In this document: piece by piece, positions 15,622-23,388 of the stretch
Layout of the letters: each line of letters begins with the position of its first letter
Numbering within the stretch: position 1 is the stretch's first letter
Origin: Actinacidiphila rubida
GTDB taxonomy: Bacteria > Actinomycetota > Actinomycetes > Streptomycetales > Streptomycetaceae
NCBI RefSeq assembly: GCF_900110255.1
Contig: NZ_FODD01000024.1
Coordinates: 62,001 to 126,000, forward strand
Direction of reading: 5' to 3'
Length of the DNA: 64,000 nucleotides
The notes under the pieces: generated by a model
The model's database searches: none
Seen by the model: only the letters and a program-made list of their open reading frames with translations
What the model was told of the DNA's origin: nothing
Position numbers and translations under genes: made by a program

Positions 15622-16521
15622 TTACGCGGCGGCCTCCGCGTCGAGGGCGGCGAGCTCGTCCCCGGTGAGCCTGAGGGCGCCGGCCGCGACGTTCTCGGCG
15701 AGGTGCGCGGGATCGCCGGTGCCGGGGATCGCCAGGACGTGCGGGCCCTGGTGCAGGGTCCAGGCGAGGCGGATCTGCGCGGGGGTCGCGCCGTGCGCGC
15801 GGGCGGCGGCCAGCACGGCCGGGCCGTCGCCGCCGGCCGCCGCGGCTCCGGCCTCGCGGCCCTCGCCGGCGATGGCGAAGAACGGCACGAAGGCGATACC
15901 GCGGCGCCCGCACTCGGCGAGGATCTCGTCGCTGCCGTCGAGGCGGCCGCCCATCCCGAACCGGTTCTGCACGCACACCACGGGCGCGATGGCCAGGGCC
16001 TCCGCCAGCTGGTGCGGCCGCACCGTGGACACCCCGAGGTGCCGGACGATCCCGGCCTCGCGCAGCTCGGCCAGTACGCCGAAGTGCTCGGAGAGCGGCT
16101 GCGGCCCGTACATCCGCAGGTTGACCAGGTCCAGGTGGTCCCGGCCCAGCTGCCGCAGGTTCTCCTCGACCTGGCCGCGCAGCTGGTCGGGCCGGGCCAG
16201 CGGCAGCCACTCACCGGACGGGTCGCGCCCCGGGCCGACCTTGGTGGCGATCACCACGTCCTCCGGGTAGGGGCCGCCGAGCGCCTTGTTGATCAGCTCG
16301 TTCGCCGAGCGCAGTGACGAGAAGTAGAAGGCCGCGGTGTCGATGTGGTTCACGCCGAGCTCGACCGCCCGGCGCAGCACGCCGACGGCCCGGTCGCGGT
16401 CGCTGGGCGCGCCGCCCGGGCCCTCGGTCAGACGCATGGCCCCGAAGCCCATCCGGCGCACGGTCATGTCCCCGAGCTGCCAGGTTCCCGACGCCGCCGC
16501 GGTGATCGTTTCTGTGGTCAT
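15622..16521 (-). CDS. Aldo/keto reductase family oxidoreductase
   Basis: 299 residues from ATG 16521, since the six residues before it lack support. The TIM-barrel AKR signature is clear: GFGAMRLTEG near the start, VNHIDTAAFYFSS (catalytic Asp, and Tyr in AFYFSS), VIATKVGPGRD (catalytic Lys), DHLDLVNLRMYG, and a C-terminal NADPH-binding stretch. It most resembles AKR11/AKR13-type bacterial enzymes that reduce aldehydes or ketones with NADPH. The physiological substrate is unknown. It is convergent with the MerR-PP2C gene and divergent from the dipeptidase gene. Confidence 0.9.
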   Translation of the reverse strand: MTTETITAAASGTWQLGDMTVRRMGFGAMRLTEGPGGAPSDRDRAVGVLRRAVELGVNHIDTAAFYFSSLRSANELINKALGGPYPEDVVIATKVGPGRDPSGEWLPLARPDQLRGQVEENLRQLGRDHLDLVNLRMYGPQPLSEHFGVLAELREAGIVRHLGVSTVRPHQLAEALAIAPVVCVQNRFGMGGRLDGSDEILAECGRRGIAFVPFFAIAGEGREAGAAAAGGDGPAVLAAARAHGATPAQIRLAWTLHQGPHVLAIPGTGDPAHLAENVAAGALRLTGDELAALDAEAAA

Positions 16522-16592
16522 GGCGCGAGAGTGTGACACACGCGGCCACCGGCGCCCGGCTCCGGCCGGCCGCCGTACGCCATGATCGGATG

Positions 16593-17246
16593 ATGGACAC
16601 GATCATCCTGATGTCGGATTCCAAGGTCGCCGCGATACCCGTGGCCGAGTGCGGAGAGCCGCTGGTGGACGTCCGCGAGGGCGGCGCGCTGCTGACGGAT
16701 CCCCAACGCGACGACGCCCGGGGTGCGTTCGCGCATCTGCGGACGTCCGTGCACGGCCGGCTGCTCGACGCGCAGGACCGGCTGCCGGACGGTCTGCGGC
16801 TGCTGTTCGTGGAGGGGTACCGGCCGCCGGCCCTGCAGCGGACGTACTTCGAGCGGTACGCGGCGGGGCTGCGGGCGGCGAACCCGGGGTGGCCGGCCGA
16901 GCGGCTGCGGGACGCGGCGAGCCGCTACGTGGCGCCGCCGGAGATCGCCCCGCACAGCGCGGGTGCCGCCGTCGACCTGACGCTGGCCACGGCCGACGGG
17001 CAGGAACTGGACATGGGGACGCGGATGAACGCCGACCCCGAGGAGAGCGGCGGCGCCTGCTACACCGCGGCGCCGGGGATCTCCTCCCGGGCCCGGGCGA
17101 ACCGGGAGCTGCTGTCGGCGGCGCTGACCTCCGCCGGGCTGGTCAACTACCCGACGGAGTGGTGGCACTGGTCGTACGGCGACCGCTACTGGGCGCTGGC
17201 CACGGGCGCGCCCGCGGCGCTGTACGGACCGCGCGAGCTGGACTGA
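16593..17246 (+). CDS. D-alanyl-D-alanine dipeptidase-like M15 peptidase (VanX/DdpX type)
   Basis: 217 residues from ATG 16593; a second in-frame ATG at 16611 is an alternative and neither has a strong ribosome site. Zinc ligands are seen in HSAGAAVDLTL (HxxxxxxD) and in YPTEWWHWSYG (the ExxH signature of VanX). The substrate-gating arginine is in VEGYRPPALQ. No signal peptide is visible, so it acts inside the cell, hydrolysing D-Ala-D-Ala or another D,D-dipeptide. Without VanH/VanA or a VanRS pair around, a role in murein recycling is more likely than glycopeptide resistance. Confidence 0.88.
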   Translation: MDTIILMSDSKVAAIPVAECGEPLVDVREGGALLTDPQRDDARGAFAHLRTSVHGRLLDAQDRLPDGLRLLFVEGYRPPALQRTYFERYAAGLRAANPGWPAERLRDAASRYVAPPEIAPHSAGAAVDLTLATADGQELDMGTRMNADPEESGGACYTAAPGISSRARANRELLSAALTSAGLVNYPTEWWHWSYGDRYWALATGAPAALYGPRELD

Positions 17247-17368
17247 GCGGCACTCCGAGGGGATTCCCCGCCGGCGGATGTCGATTCGCGCGCCCCCCGA
17301 TCGACGCAGGGACGAGAGCGCCCGCACGAGGGCGCGGGCAGCCGCACACCAGCGGCGAGGAGGACGTC

Positions 17369-17932
17369 ATGCGCAGGATCGTCTACCTGGTGCACACCTC
17401 GGTCGACGGCTACATCGAGGGGCCGGAGGGCGAGTTCGACTGGCCGGTGATGGGGCCGGAGCTGTCCGCGTACGTGGACGAGGTCGACGAGGGCATCGGC
17501 ACCTTCCTGTACGGCCGGGTGGTGTGGCAGATGATGGCGTCGTTCTGGCCGCACGCCGAGGACCTCTCCGACGACCCGCACGTGCGCAGGTTCGCGCCGC
17601 GGTGGCGTGCCATGCCCAAGGTCGTGGTCTCGCGGAGCCTGCCCGATCCCGCCGACGGCGCCGCGCGCGTGCTCCGCGGCGACGCCACCGCACTGGTCGC
17701 GGCGCTCAAGGCGGAGCCGGGGAAGGACATCCTGCTGACCGGGGGTACCGAGCTGGCCTCGCACCTGGCGGCGGCCGGGCTGCTCGACGAGTGGGTGATC
17801 GCCGTGCACCCGGTCGTCCTCGGCGGCGGACGGCGCCTGTTCACCCGGCAGGACAAGCGCGGGGCGCTCGACCTCGTCGAGTCCCGCACGGTCGACGGCC
17901 GGGTCGTGGTGCTTCGGTACGCGGCGGCCTGA
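17369..17932 (+). CDS. Dihydrofolate reductase-like (RibD C-terminal domain) protein
   Basis: 187 residues from the ATG at 17369, which follows GCGAGGAGG. The single RibD_C/DHFR-like domain starts with RIVYLVHTSVDGYIEGPEGEFDW and contains FLYGRVVWQMMASFW, KVVVSRSL and the NADPH-loop-like DILLTGGTELASHL, ending in VHPVVLGGGRRLF. Members act as NAD(P)H reductases of undefined substrates; they are common and mostly uncharacterised in Streptomyces. The downstream gene encodes a flavin reductase-like protein on the same strand 120 bases later. Confidence 0.88.
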   Translation: MRRIVYLVHTSVDGYIEGPEGEFDWPVMGPELSAYVDEVDEGIGTFLYGRVVWQMMASFWPHAEDLSDDPHVRRFAPRWRAMPKVVVSRSLPDPADGAARVLRGDATALVAALKAEPGKDILLTGGTELASHLAAAGLLDEWVIAVHPVVLGGGRRLFTRQDKRGALDLVESRTVDGRVVVLRYAAA

Positions 17933-18052
17933 CCCGCCGGAGGGCCGGGCCCGAATCCGGTGGCGAGGCGGCGGCGCGGGCGCCGGCGGGACCGCGGTCG
18001 CGACGTCCGATTCCCGCCAGCCCCTTGCCCGTCCCGCGGCAAGACTGGCGGC

Positions 18053-18760
18053 ATGACCACGGAGAACCTGTCCCCGCACTCGCGGATCGAGCCCGGCATC
18101 CTCTACTTCGGCACCCCCGTCGTCCTGCTGTCGACGCGCAACGAGGACGGCAGCCCCAACCTGGCCCCGATGTCCTCGGCGTTCTGGCTGGGCTGGCGCG
18201 GCATGCTGGGCCTGGGCGCCCGCTCGCAGACCGCCGCGAACCTGGTGCGCGAGCGCGAGGTCGTGCTGAACCTGCCGGACGAGTCGCTGGCGGCCGCCGT
18301 CGACGCGCTGGCGCTGACCACCGGGCGCGACCCCGTGCCCGACGGCAAGGCCGCCCGCGGGTACCGCCATGTGGCCGACAAGTTCGGGCGGGCCGGGCTG
18401 ACCCCGGTGCCGTCCGAGACGGTCGCGCCGCCGCGGGCCGCCGAGTGCCCGGTCGCGATGGAGGCGGTCGTGGAGGCGGCGCACCCGCTCGCCGACGACG
18501 ACCCGGAGCAGCGCGGCGGCATCACCGTCTTCGAGGTGCGGATCCAGCGGGTCCTCGTGCACGACGCGATCAGGATGGCCGGGTCGGACCGCCGCATCGA
18601 CCCGGACCGGTGGCGGCCGCTGCTGATGAGTTTCCAGGAGCTGTACGGGCTCGGCGGCCGGCTGCGCCCGTCGGCGCTGGCCGGCATCCCCGAGGACGTG
18701 TACCGCGGCCCCGACATCGCCCGCTCCCGCACCGCGACGGCGGCCGTGGGGCGCCCTTGA
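18053..18760 (+). CDS. Flavin reductase-like FMN-binding protein
   Basis: 235 residues from ATG 18053. The N-terminal half has the split-barrel flavin-binding pattern: YFGTPVVLLSTRNEDGSPNLAPMSSAFWLGW (residues ~18-48) and TAANLVREREVVLNLPDES. The rest (ARGYRHVADKFGRAGLTPV ... AAHPLADDDPEQRG) matches FMN-binding proteins of the flavin reductase/DIM6 group. It likely binds FMN and reduces it or a substrate with NAD(P)H. No oxygenase partner is adjacent. Confidence 0.8.
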   Translation: MTTENLSPHSRIEPGILYFGTPVVLLSTRNEDGSPNLAPMSSAFWLGWRGMLGLGARSQTAANLVREREVVLNLPDESLAAAVDALALTTGRDPVPDGKAARGYRHVADKFGRAGLTPVPSETVAPPRAAECPVAMEAVVEAAHPLADDDPEQRGGITVFEVRIQRVLVHDAIRMAGSDRRIDPDRWRPLLMSFQELYGLGGRLRPSALAGIPEDVYRGPDIARSRTATAAVGRP

Positions 18761-18896
18761 CACCCGCAGTCCGCCAACCGAGTCTGATCTGTGCACGCGG
18801 CGGCACCGGTTGGTCGCCGTCAGTTCCCGTGCGCGACAGCAGATGCGGGCCGGGCGCCGGCCGCTGGTCGGCGCAGGTCGTCGAGGAGGAGCCGCC

Positions 18897-20186
18897 ATGC
18901 GGGCGCCAGACGCGTACCCGACCGTGTCAGGCGTCGCGGCGGCGGCCCGCGTCCTGGCCCTGCGGCACCCGGACCTGTGCCGGATGCGGCTCGCCGGGGA
19001 GTCGCGGGCCGGGCGGCCGCTGTGGCTGCTGTCGGTCGGGCACGGCAGGCGCCGGATCCTCGCGGTGGCCGGCCCGCACCCCGACGAGCAGGCCGGCGGC
19101 GCGACCGCGCTGTGGCTGGCCGAGCAGGCCGTGCGGGACCGCCGCAGGCTCGCCGAGGCCGACGTGACCTGGGACTTCCTGCTGTGCCTCGACCCCGACG
19201 GGACCGTGCTGAACGAGAACGGACCGGCCGGGGAGCGCCCGCCGGCCGTCCACTACCGGCACACGTTCCGACCGCACGCAGCCGAACAGCCCGAGTGGGC
19301 GGGCTCGTTGCGCAGCCCGCGGGAGGAACTCCCGGAGACCTTCGCGCTGCTGGCGATCATCGACGAGCTGAAGCCGGTGCTGCAGTTCTCGCTGCACGGC
19401 ACGGACGTCGGCGGCAGTTGGGTGCAGCTCACCGGCGACGTCCCGGGCCTGGCCGAGCCGTTCGGGAAGTACGCCGCCGAACTCGACATCCCCGTGCAGA
19501 CCGGCACCTTCGACGCGCTGTTCTGGCAGAGCGCGGGCCCGGGCGTCTTCGTGCTGCCGCCCAGGGGCGAGCAGGAGCGGTTCGGCACCGAGCCGGAGAG
19601 CGCGGACGGTTCCACCTGGAGCCGCCCGCACCGGCACGGCGGACTCACCGTCCTGGTGGAGGTGCCGATGTGGGCGACCCGCAGGGTCGCCGACCCGGCG
19701 CCGCACCCCGACCCGGCGCAGGCCGTCGTCGCGCTCGGCGCCCGGCTGCGCAAGGACGGCGCGGCCGCGGCGACCTCCCTGGAGCGCGCGCTGCCGCTGC
19801 TGGAGCGGGCCCGGCTGACCGGCAGTCCCGTGCTGCGGGGCGTCGAGCAGGCGGTCGGGGCGTTCTCCGGCCTCGCCGGAGAGTTCGAGGGACTGGCCAC
19901 CCGCTCCCCGGTCCCGCTGACCATGGCCCACATCGCGGCCCTGGACATCGCGGCCCGCCGCATCCCGCTGCGCGCCGCCGGGATGCTGCTGCGCCTGCTG
20001 GACGAGGCACGTCTCGACGAGGACCCCCACAGCGAGCCGGCGCGCCTGCGTTCGCGCCTGGAGCGCCGTATCGACGCGGGCGCCCGCGATCTCGTCGCGA
20101 GCACCGACGCGCGCTGGGTACCGATCCCCGACCAGATCGAACTCCAGGCCCGCACGTGCCTGGCGGCGGCCGACCTGGTGCTGTGA
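18897..20186 (+). CDS. M14-family zinc carboxypeptidase, first of two paralogues
   Basis: 429 residues from the ATG at 18897, preceded by GAGGAGG. M14 zinc ligands are His61 and Glu64 in GPHPDEQAGG and His167 in FSLHGTDVGG; the general-base Glu lies in LVEVPMW. It lacks a signal peptide, so it acts in the cytoplasm, unlike secreted digestive M14 enzymes. It is closely similar throughout to the protein at 21859 (shared EQPEW, PGLAEP, VPVQTGT-like and HPDPA stretches). The pair flank a ThiF-like gene and a tiny ORF, which suggests C-terminal trimming of a modified peptide. A TTG start at 18810 would add 29 unsupported residues. Confidence 0.82.
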   Translation: MRAPDAYPTVSGVAAAARVLALRHPDLCRMRLAGESRAGRPLWLLSVGHGRRRILAVAGPHPDEQAGGATALWLAEQAVRDRRRLAEADVTWDFLLCLDPDGTVLNENGPAGERPPAVHYRHTFRPHAAEQPEWAGSLRSPREELPETFALLAIIDELKPVLQFSLHGTDVGGSWVQLTGDVPGLAEPFGKYAAELDIPVQTGTFDALFWQSAGPGVFVLPPRGEQERFGTEPESADGSTWSRPHRHGGLTVLVEVPMWATRRVADPAPHPDPAQAVVALGARLRKDGAAAATSLERALPLLERARLTGSPVLRGVEQAVGAFSGLAGEFEGLATRSPVPLTMAHIAALDIAARRIPLRAAGMLLRLLDEARLDEDPHSEPARLRSRLERRIDAGARDLVASTDARWVPIPDQIELQARTCLAAADLVL

Positions 20187-20404
20187 GGCGCGCCCCGTCG
20201 CCGAGCGTGCGGTGAGGCGTGCCCGGTCGCCGGGGTGGGAGGCCGTCTCCCAGCGCCGGTGTCCGGCTCCGCGCGGCTCGGCCGCCGTGCCGGGCCGTGG
20301 ACTCCGCCGGCGGGATGCCGGGTGCGGCCCGTCGGGGATCGACGGGCGCCCCCACGGGGGGAGCCGGGGAGCGTTGCGCGCGCCGCCGGGTGAACGAGGG
20401 CCCG

Positions 20405-21613
20405 TCACCCGTTCGGGGCGGTGCGCGGGCGCGCGGGCCGCGCCGCCTGGGTGGCGGCACCGCAGGCCGGGCAGTCCGCACGGCGGGGGTGCCGCTGCAG
20501 CACCGGGTCCTGGAGCGCCATGAGGTTGACGCCGTAGCGGAAGCCGGGGCGCATCGGCGGCACCCCGGTGAGGAGGGCGAGCGCGGCGTGGGCGACCAGG
20601 GTGCCGGACAGGCCGGCGGTCACCGCGCTCGCCGGGTTCCAGGGCATGCGCGGCGACGCGTCGTCCTCGTCCTGCCCGGGCCGCAGCCTCAGGTCGCGGC
20701 GCTCGGCCTCGCCGGCCCGCTGGCACTCCCAGCAGGGGCCGTCGCCGGGGACGTGGACGCCCGCGGTGACCAGCGGGCCCCGGTAGCCGCCCTCCACCCA
20801 GGGTGTGCCGAGGCCCAGGCAGACCCGGTTCGCCCAGCGGCGGATCTCCGGGGGCCGGTCCGCGCCGAGCACCAGCAGGTCGTAGGGGGCGGGGCCGCCG
20901 GTGAGGAGGTCGGCGAGGTCGGCGGGCCCGCGCACCTCGCGCCGCTCGCCGGTCACGGCGACATCGGAGTTCAGGCCGCGCAGCGCGGCGAGCGCGGCCT
21001 CGGTCTTGGGACGCCCGATGTCCGCCTCGCGGTAGAGCAACTGGCGGTTGAGGTTGGACAGTTCGACCACGTCGGGGTCGACGGCGTGGAGCTGCCCGAC
21101 GCCCGAGGCGACCAGGATCTGCGCGGCGGCGCCGCCGGTGCCGCCGATACCCAGCACCAGCACCCGTGCTCTGCGCAGCCGCAGTTGGGCGTTCCACGGG
21201 CTGGCCCGCGGGCCGAGGTCCATCCAGCGCAGCAGCGCGACGCCGCGGGCGTACCGCACGCGGTCGCGGGGCATCAGCCCGTCGGGCAGCGGGGCGGCCG
21301 CGTCGTCGACGTACCCCGCCTCCCGTAACTCGGCCATCGCCGCGCGCACGGCCTCCCGCGGCACCGCCGGGTGCCGCAGCGTCACTCCTTCGGCGATCTG
21401 CGCCGCGGAACGGCTGCCGTCCATCATCTGGGTGAGGGTCCAGATCCACCCGTCGGGGTCCTGGATCTCCGCGCCGATCCCGTAGATCACGCTGCCGATC
21501 CGCACATTGCCGTCGACCGTGCGGTACGGGCGGTGCTCGGGTTTGATCCGCGGCCTGCGCAGGCCCTCGGCTCGCGTGCCCGCCTCCCCGTACCCGTCAG
21601 GAATCAGCGCCAC
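20405..21613 (-). CDS. ThiF/E1-like adenylyltransferase with leader-peptide-binding-like N-terminus
   Basis: 402 residues from a GTG at 21613 directly after AGGGGGAG. Residues ~20-105 (RIKPEHRPYRTVDGNVRIG ... MMDGSRSAAQIAEG ... AAMAELREAGYVDD) resemble the winged-helix peptide-binding domain at the front of TOMM/bacteriocin cyclodehydratase partner proteins. Residues ~140-350 are an E1 adenylation domain: nucleotide loop GIGGTGG (155-161), D180, SNLNRQ (187-191), RPK (201-203) and LGADRPPEIRRWAN with the likely catalytic Asp. Cys294/Cys297 (CWEC) and Cys381/Cys384 (CPAC) should hold zinc. E1 enzymes adenylate a C-terminal carboxylate. No YcaO gene is present nearby. It is divergent from the 24-residue ORF across 174 bases. 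Confidence 0.85.
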   Translation of the reverse strand: MALIPDGYGEAGTRAEGLRRPRIKPEHRPYRTVDGNVRIGSVIYGIGAEIQDPDGWIWTLTQMMDGSRSAAQIAEGVTLRHPAVPREAVRAAMAELREAGYVDDAAAPLPDGLMPRDRVRYARGVALLRWMDLGPRASPWNAQLRLRRARVLVLGIGGTGGAAAQILVASGVGQLHAVDPDVVELSNLNRQLLYREADIGRPKTEAALAALRGLNSDVAVTGERREVRGPADLADLLTGGPAPYDLLVLGADRPPEIRRWANRVCLGLGTPWVEGGYRGPLVTAGVHVPGDGPCWECQRAGEAERRDLRLRPGQDEDDASPRMPWNPASAVTAGLSGTLVAHAALALLTGVPPMRPGFRYGVNLMALQDPVLQRHPRRADCPACGAATQAARPARPRTAPNG

Positions 21614-21787
21614 CCGGCTCCCCCTCGCCTCTCGACCTCGCCCGGCCCCAGGTGAACAACCCCGTCGGCAGCGGCGCCCCTTGACACTGTCGCCGGGCCG
21701 CCGCAGCCTTGGCAAGGCGCGGGGACAACCCGGGGTGATACAACGACTACCCTGCGCGCCAGCCGACTTGTACAGAGAGGGGATCTC

Positions 21788-21862
21788 GTGGCAGCCACGA
21801 TCGTCATCCGGCCACTGGACAAGAAGGAGACCACCGGCGACAGCAATTCCAACGGCACGTGA
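21788..21862 (+). CDS. 24-residue ORF, candidate ribosomal peptide precursor
   Basis: A GTG at 21788 follows a strong GAGAGGGG ribosome site and opens a 24-codon frame: MAATIVIRPL at the start, DKKE in the middle, TTGDSNSNGT at the end. The first half looks like a short leader and the second half is a Ser/Thr/Asn/Gly-rich core with no Cys. Its TGA stop overlaps the GTG start of the M14 gene (GTGA), so translation of the enzyme depends on it. The neighbours are a divergent ThiF-like E1 and two M14 carboxypeptidases. This is the layout of a small RiPP cassette. That it is a modified peptide is inference; a purely regulatory upstream ORF is the alternative. Confidence 0.6.
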   Translation: MAATIVIRPLDKKETTGDSNSNGT

Positions 21863-23181
21863 CGTCGGCGATGGCCGACGCCTATCCGAGCGTCGCGGGG
21901 GTCGCTGCCGCGGCCTCCGCGTTCGCGCGCTTCCACCCTGGGCTCTGCACGCTGCGGCAGGTGGGCAAGTCGCGCGAAGGACGTCCGCTGCACCTGCTCA
22001 GCGCGGGGCACGGGCGGCGCAACGTCCTGGTGGTGGCCGCACCCCACTCCGACGAGCGGATCGGCCCGGCGACCGCGCTGCGGCTGGCCGAACGCGTCGC
22101 GCAGGACCCCGGCCTGCACGCGCGGGCCGACGCGTCCTGGCACTTCCTGCTGTGCCTGGACCCGGACGGCACCGTGCGCAGCGAGGAGGGTCCCGCGGTG
22201 CGCCGCACCCCGGCCGCGCACTTCCGGCACTCCTACCGGCCGCCGGCGGACGAACAGCCCGAGTGGGCACCTTCGGTGCGCCCGGCCGATGACCAACTGC
22301 CGGAGTCGCAGGCGCTGTTCGACCTGATCGACGAGCTGCGGCCCTTTCTGCAGTGCTCGTTGCACGGCAACGACCTCGGCGGCTCGTGGATCCAGCTGAC
22401 GCGGGACATCCCGGGACTGGCCGAGCCGCTCGGCAAGCTGTCCGCCGAGCGGGACGTGCCGGTGCAGACCGGCACCTACGACGCCATGTACTGGACGGTG
22501 TCGGGGCCGGGCGTCTACGTGATGCCCGAGCCGGGCCGGCCCACCCAGTTCCCGAGCCTGCCCGAGGACGTCACCCGCTCCACGTGGGTGCGGCCCCACC
22601 GGTACGGCGGGATGACCGCGCTGTTCGAGGTGCCGATGTGGGGCAGCCGCCGGGTCGCCGACACCGCCCCGCACCCGGATCCGGCCCGCGCCCTGACCGC
22701 GCTGGCCGGGCTGCTGCGCCGCCAGTCGGACCGGACGCGGAGACTGCTCGACGACGTGCGGGGGCTGCTGTCCGCGGCCGGCCCCGCCGGACCGGGGTCG
22801 TGCACGCCGCGCGAGCCGGGCGGGATCACCGACACGCTGCTGCGGCTGGCCGCCGGCATGACCGACATCTGCCCGCAGGTCGCCGACGACTGGGAGGCGC
22901 TGCACCCGTCGCCCGTCGAGCTGACCCTGGCGCACGTCACGGCCCTGGACATCGCGGCCCGCCGCATCTCCCTGCGCACCACGGGCACGCTGCTGCGGCT
23001 GCTCGCCGGGGTGCCGGGCGAGGCCGCGGGGCGCACCCGGGACGAGTGCGAGCGGCTGCTGCTGCGCTGGGCCGACGAGCTGGCCGTCGGCCACGACCTG
23101 GCGTGGATTCCGGTGCCCGAGCAGGTCGAGTTGCAGTCCGAGTGCGTCCTCGCCGCGTTCCGCCTCCTCACGGCGGAGTGA
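21859..23181 (+). CDS. M14-family zinc carboxypeptidase, second paralogue, coupled to the 24-residue ORF
   Basis: 440 residues from the GTG at 21859; a second start, ATG at 21871, is also possible (MADAYPSV aligns with the start of the paralogue). Zinc ligands are His63 and Glu66 in APHSDERIGP and His169 in CSLHGNDLGG; the catalytic Glu257 is in LFEVPMW. No signal peptide is seen. It is collinear with the protein at 18897 over its whole length, so the pair arose by duplication. The 4-base overlap with the preceding tiny ORF ties it to that peptide. A C-terminal ~100-residue helical extension (ALDIAARRISLRTTGTLLRLL) is shared by both paralogues. Confidence 0.84.
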   Translation: MTSAMADAYPSVAGVAAAASAFARFHPGLCTLRQVGKSREGRPLHLLSAGHGRRNVLVVAAPHSDERIGPATALRLAERVAQDPGLHARADASWHFLLCLDPDGTVRSEEGPAVRRTPAAHFRHSYRPPADEQPEWAPSVRPADDQLPESQALFDLIDELRPFLQCSLHGNDLGGSWIQLTRDIPGLAEPLGKLSAERDVPVQTGTYDAMYWTVSGPGVYVMPEPGRPTQFPSLPEDVTRSTWVRPHRYGGMTALFEVPMWGSRRVADTAPHPDPARALTALAGLLRRQSDRTRRLLDDVRGLLSAAGPAGPGSCTPREPGGITDTLLRLAAGMTDICPQVADDWEALHPSPVELTLAHVTALDIAARRISLRTTGTLLRLLAGVPGEAAGRTRDECERLLLRWADELAVGHDLAWIPVPEQVELQSECVLAAFRLLTAE

Positions 23182-23388
23182 GGCGGAGGCGGCGGGCAGG
23201 CGCGCTGCCGGCCGCCAGGCAGGCGGCCGACCGGCACACAGCCGGCGGGCACGCGCCGCGCCGGCCGTGAGCGGCGGCCCGGAGCCGGGGCGAGCCGGGC
23301 CCGCCGGGCCCGAAGCCAGGGCCGGGGCACGCTCGGGCCGGCGCCCCGGACGCCGGCCCCTCCTGGACCGCCCGCGGCGGCCCCGGGA

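Noticed and set aside
13471..16317. 948-codon open frame on the plus strand
   Set aside because: It runs out of frame through the S66 peptidase and MerR-PP2C genes and antisense to the reductase; product is low-complexity Arg/Ala/Gly.
16593..17246. Vancomycin resistance cluster
   Set aside because: Only the VanX-like dipeptidase is present; there is no VanH, VanA ligase or VanRS pair around it.
20405..21862. Microcin C-type nucleotide-peptide system
   Set aside because: MccB substrates end in Asn; the tiny ORF ends in Gly-Thr, and no MccC-type exporter is adjacent. The S66 enzyme 6 kb away is not enough to claim an MccF.
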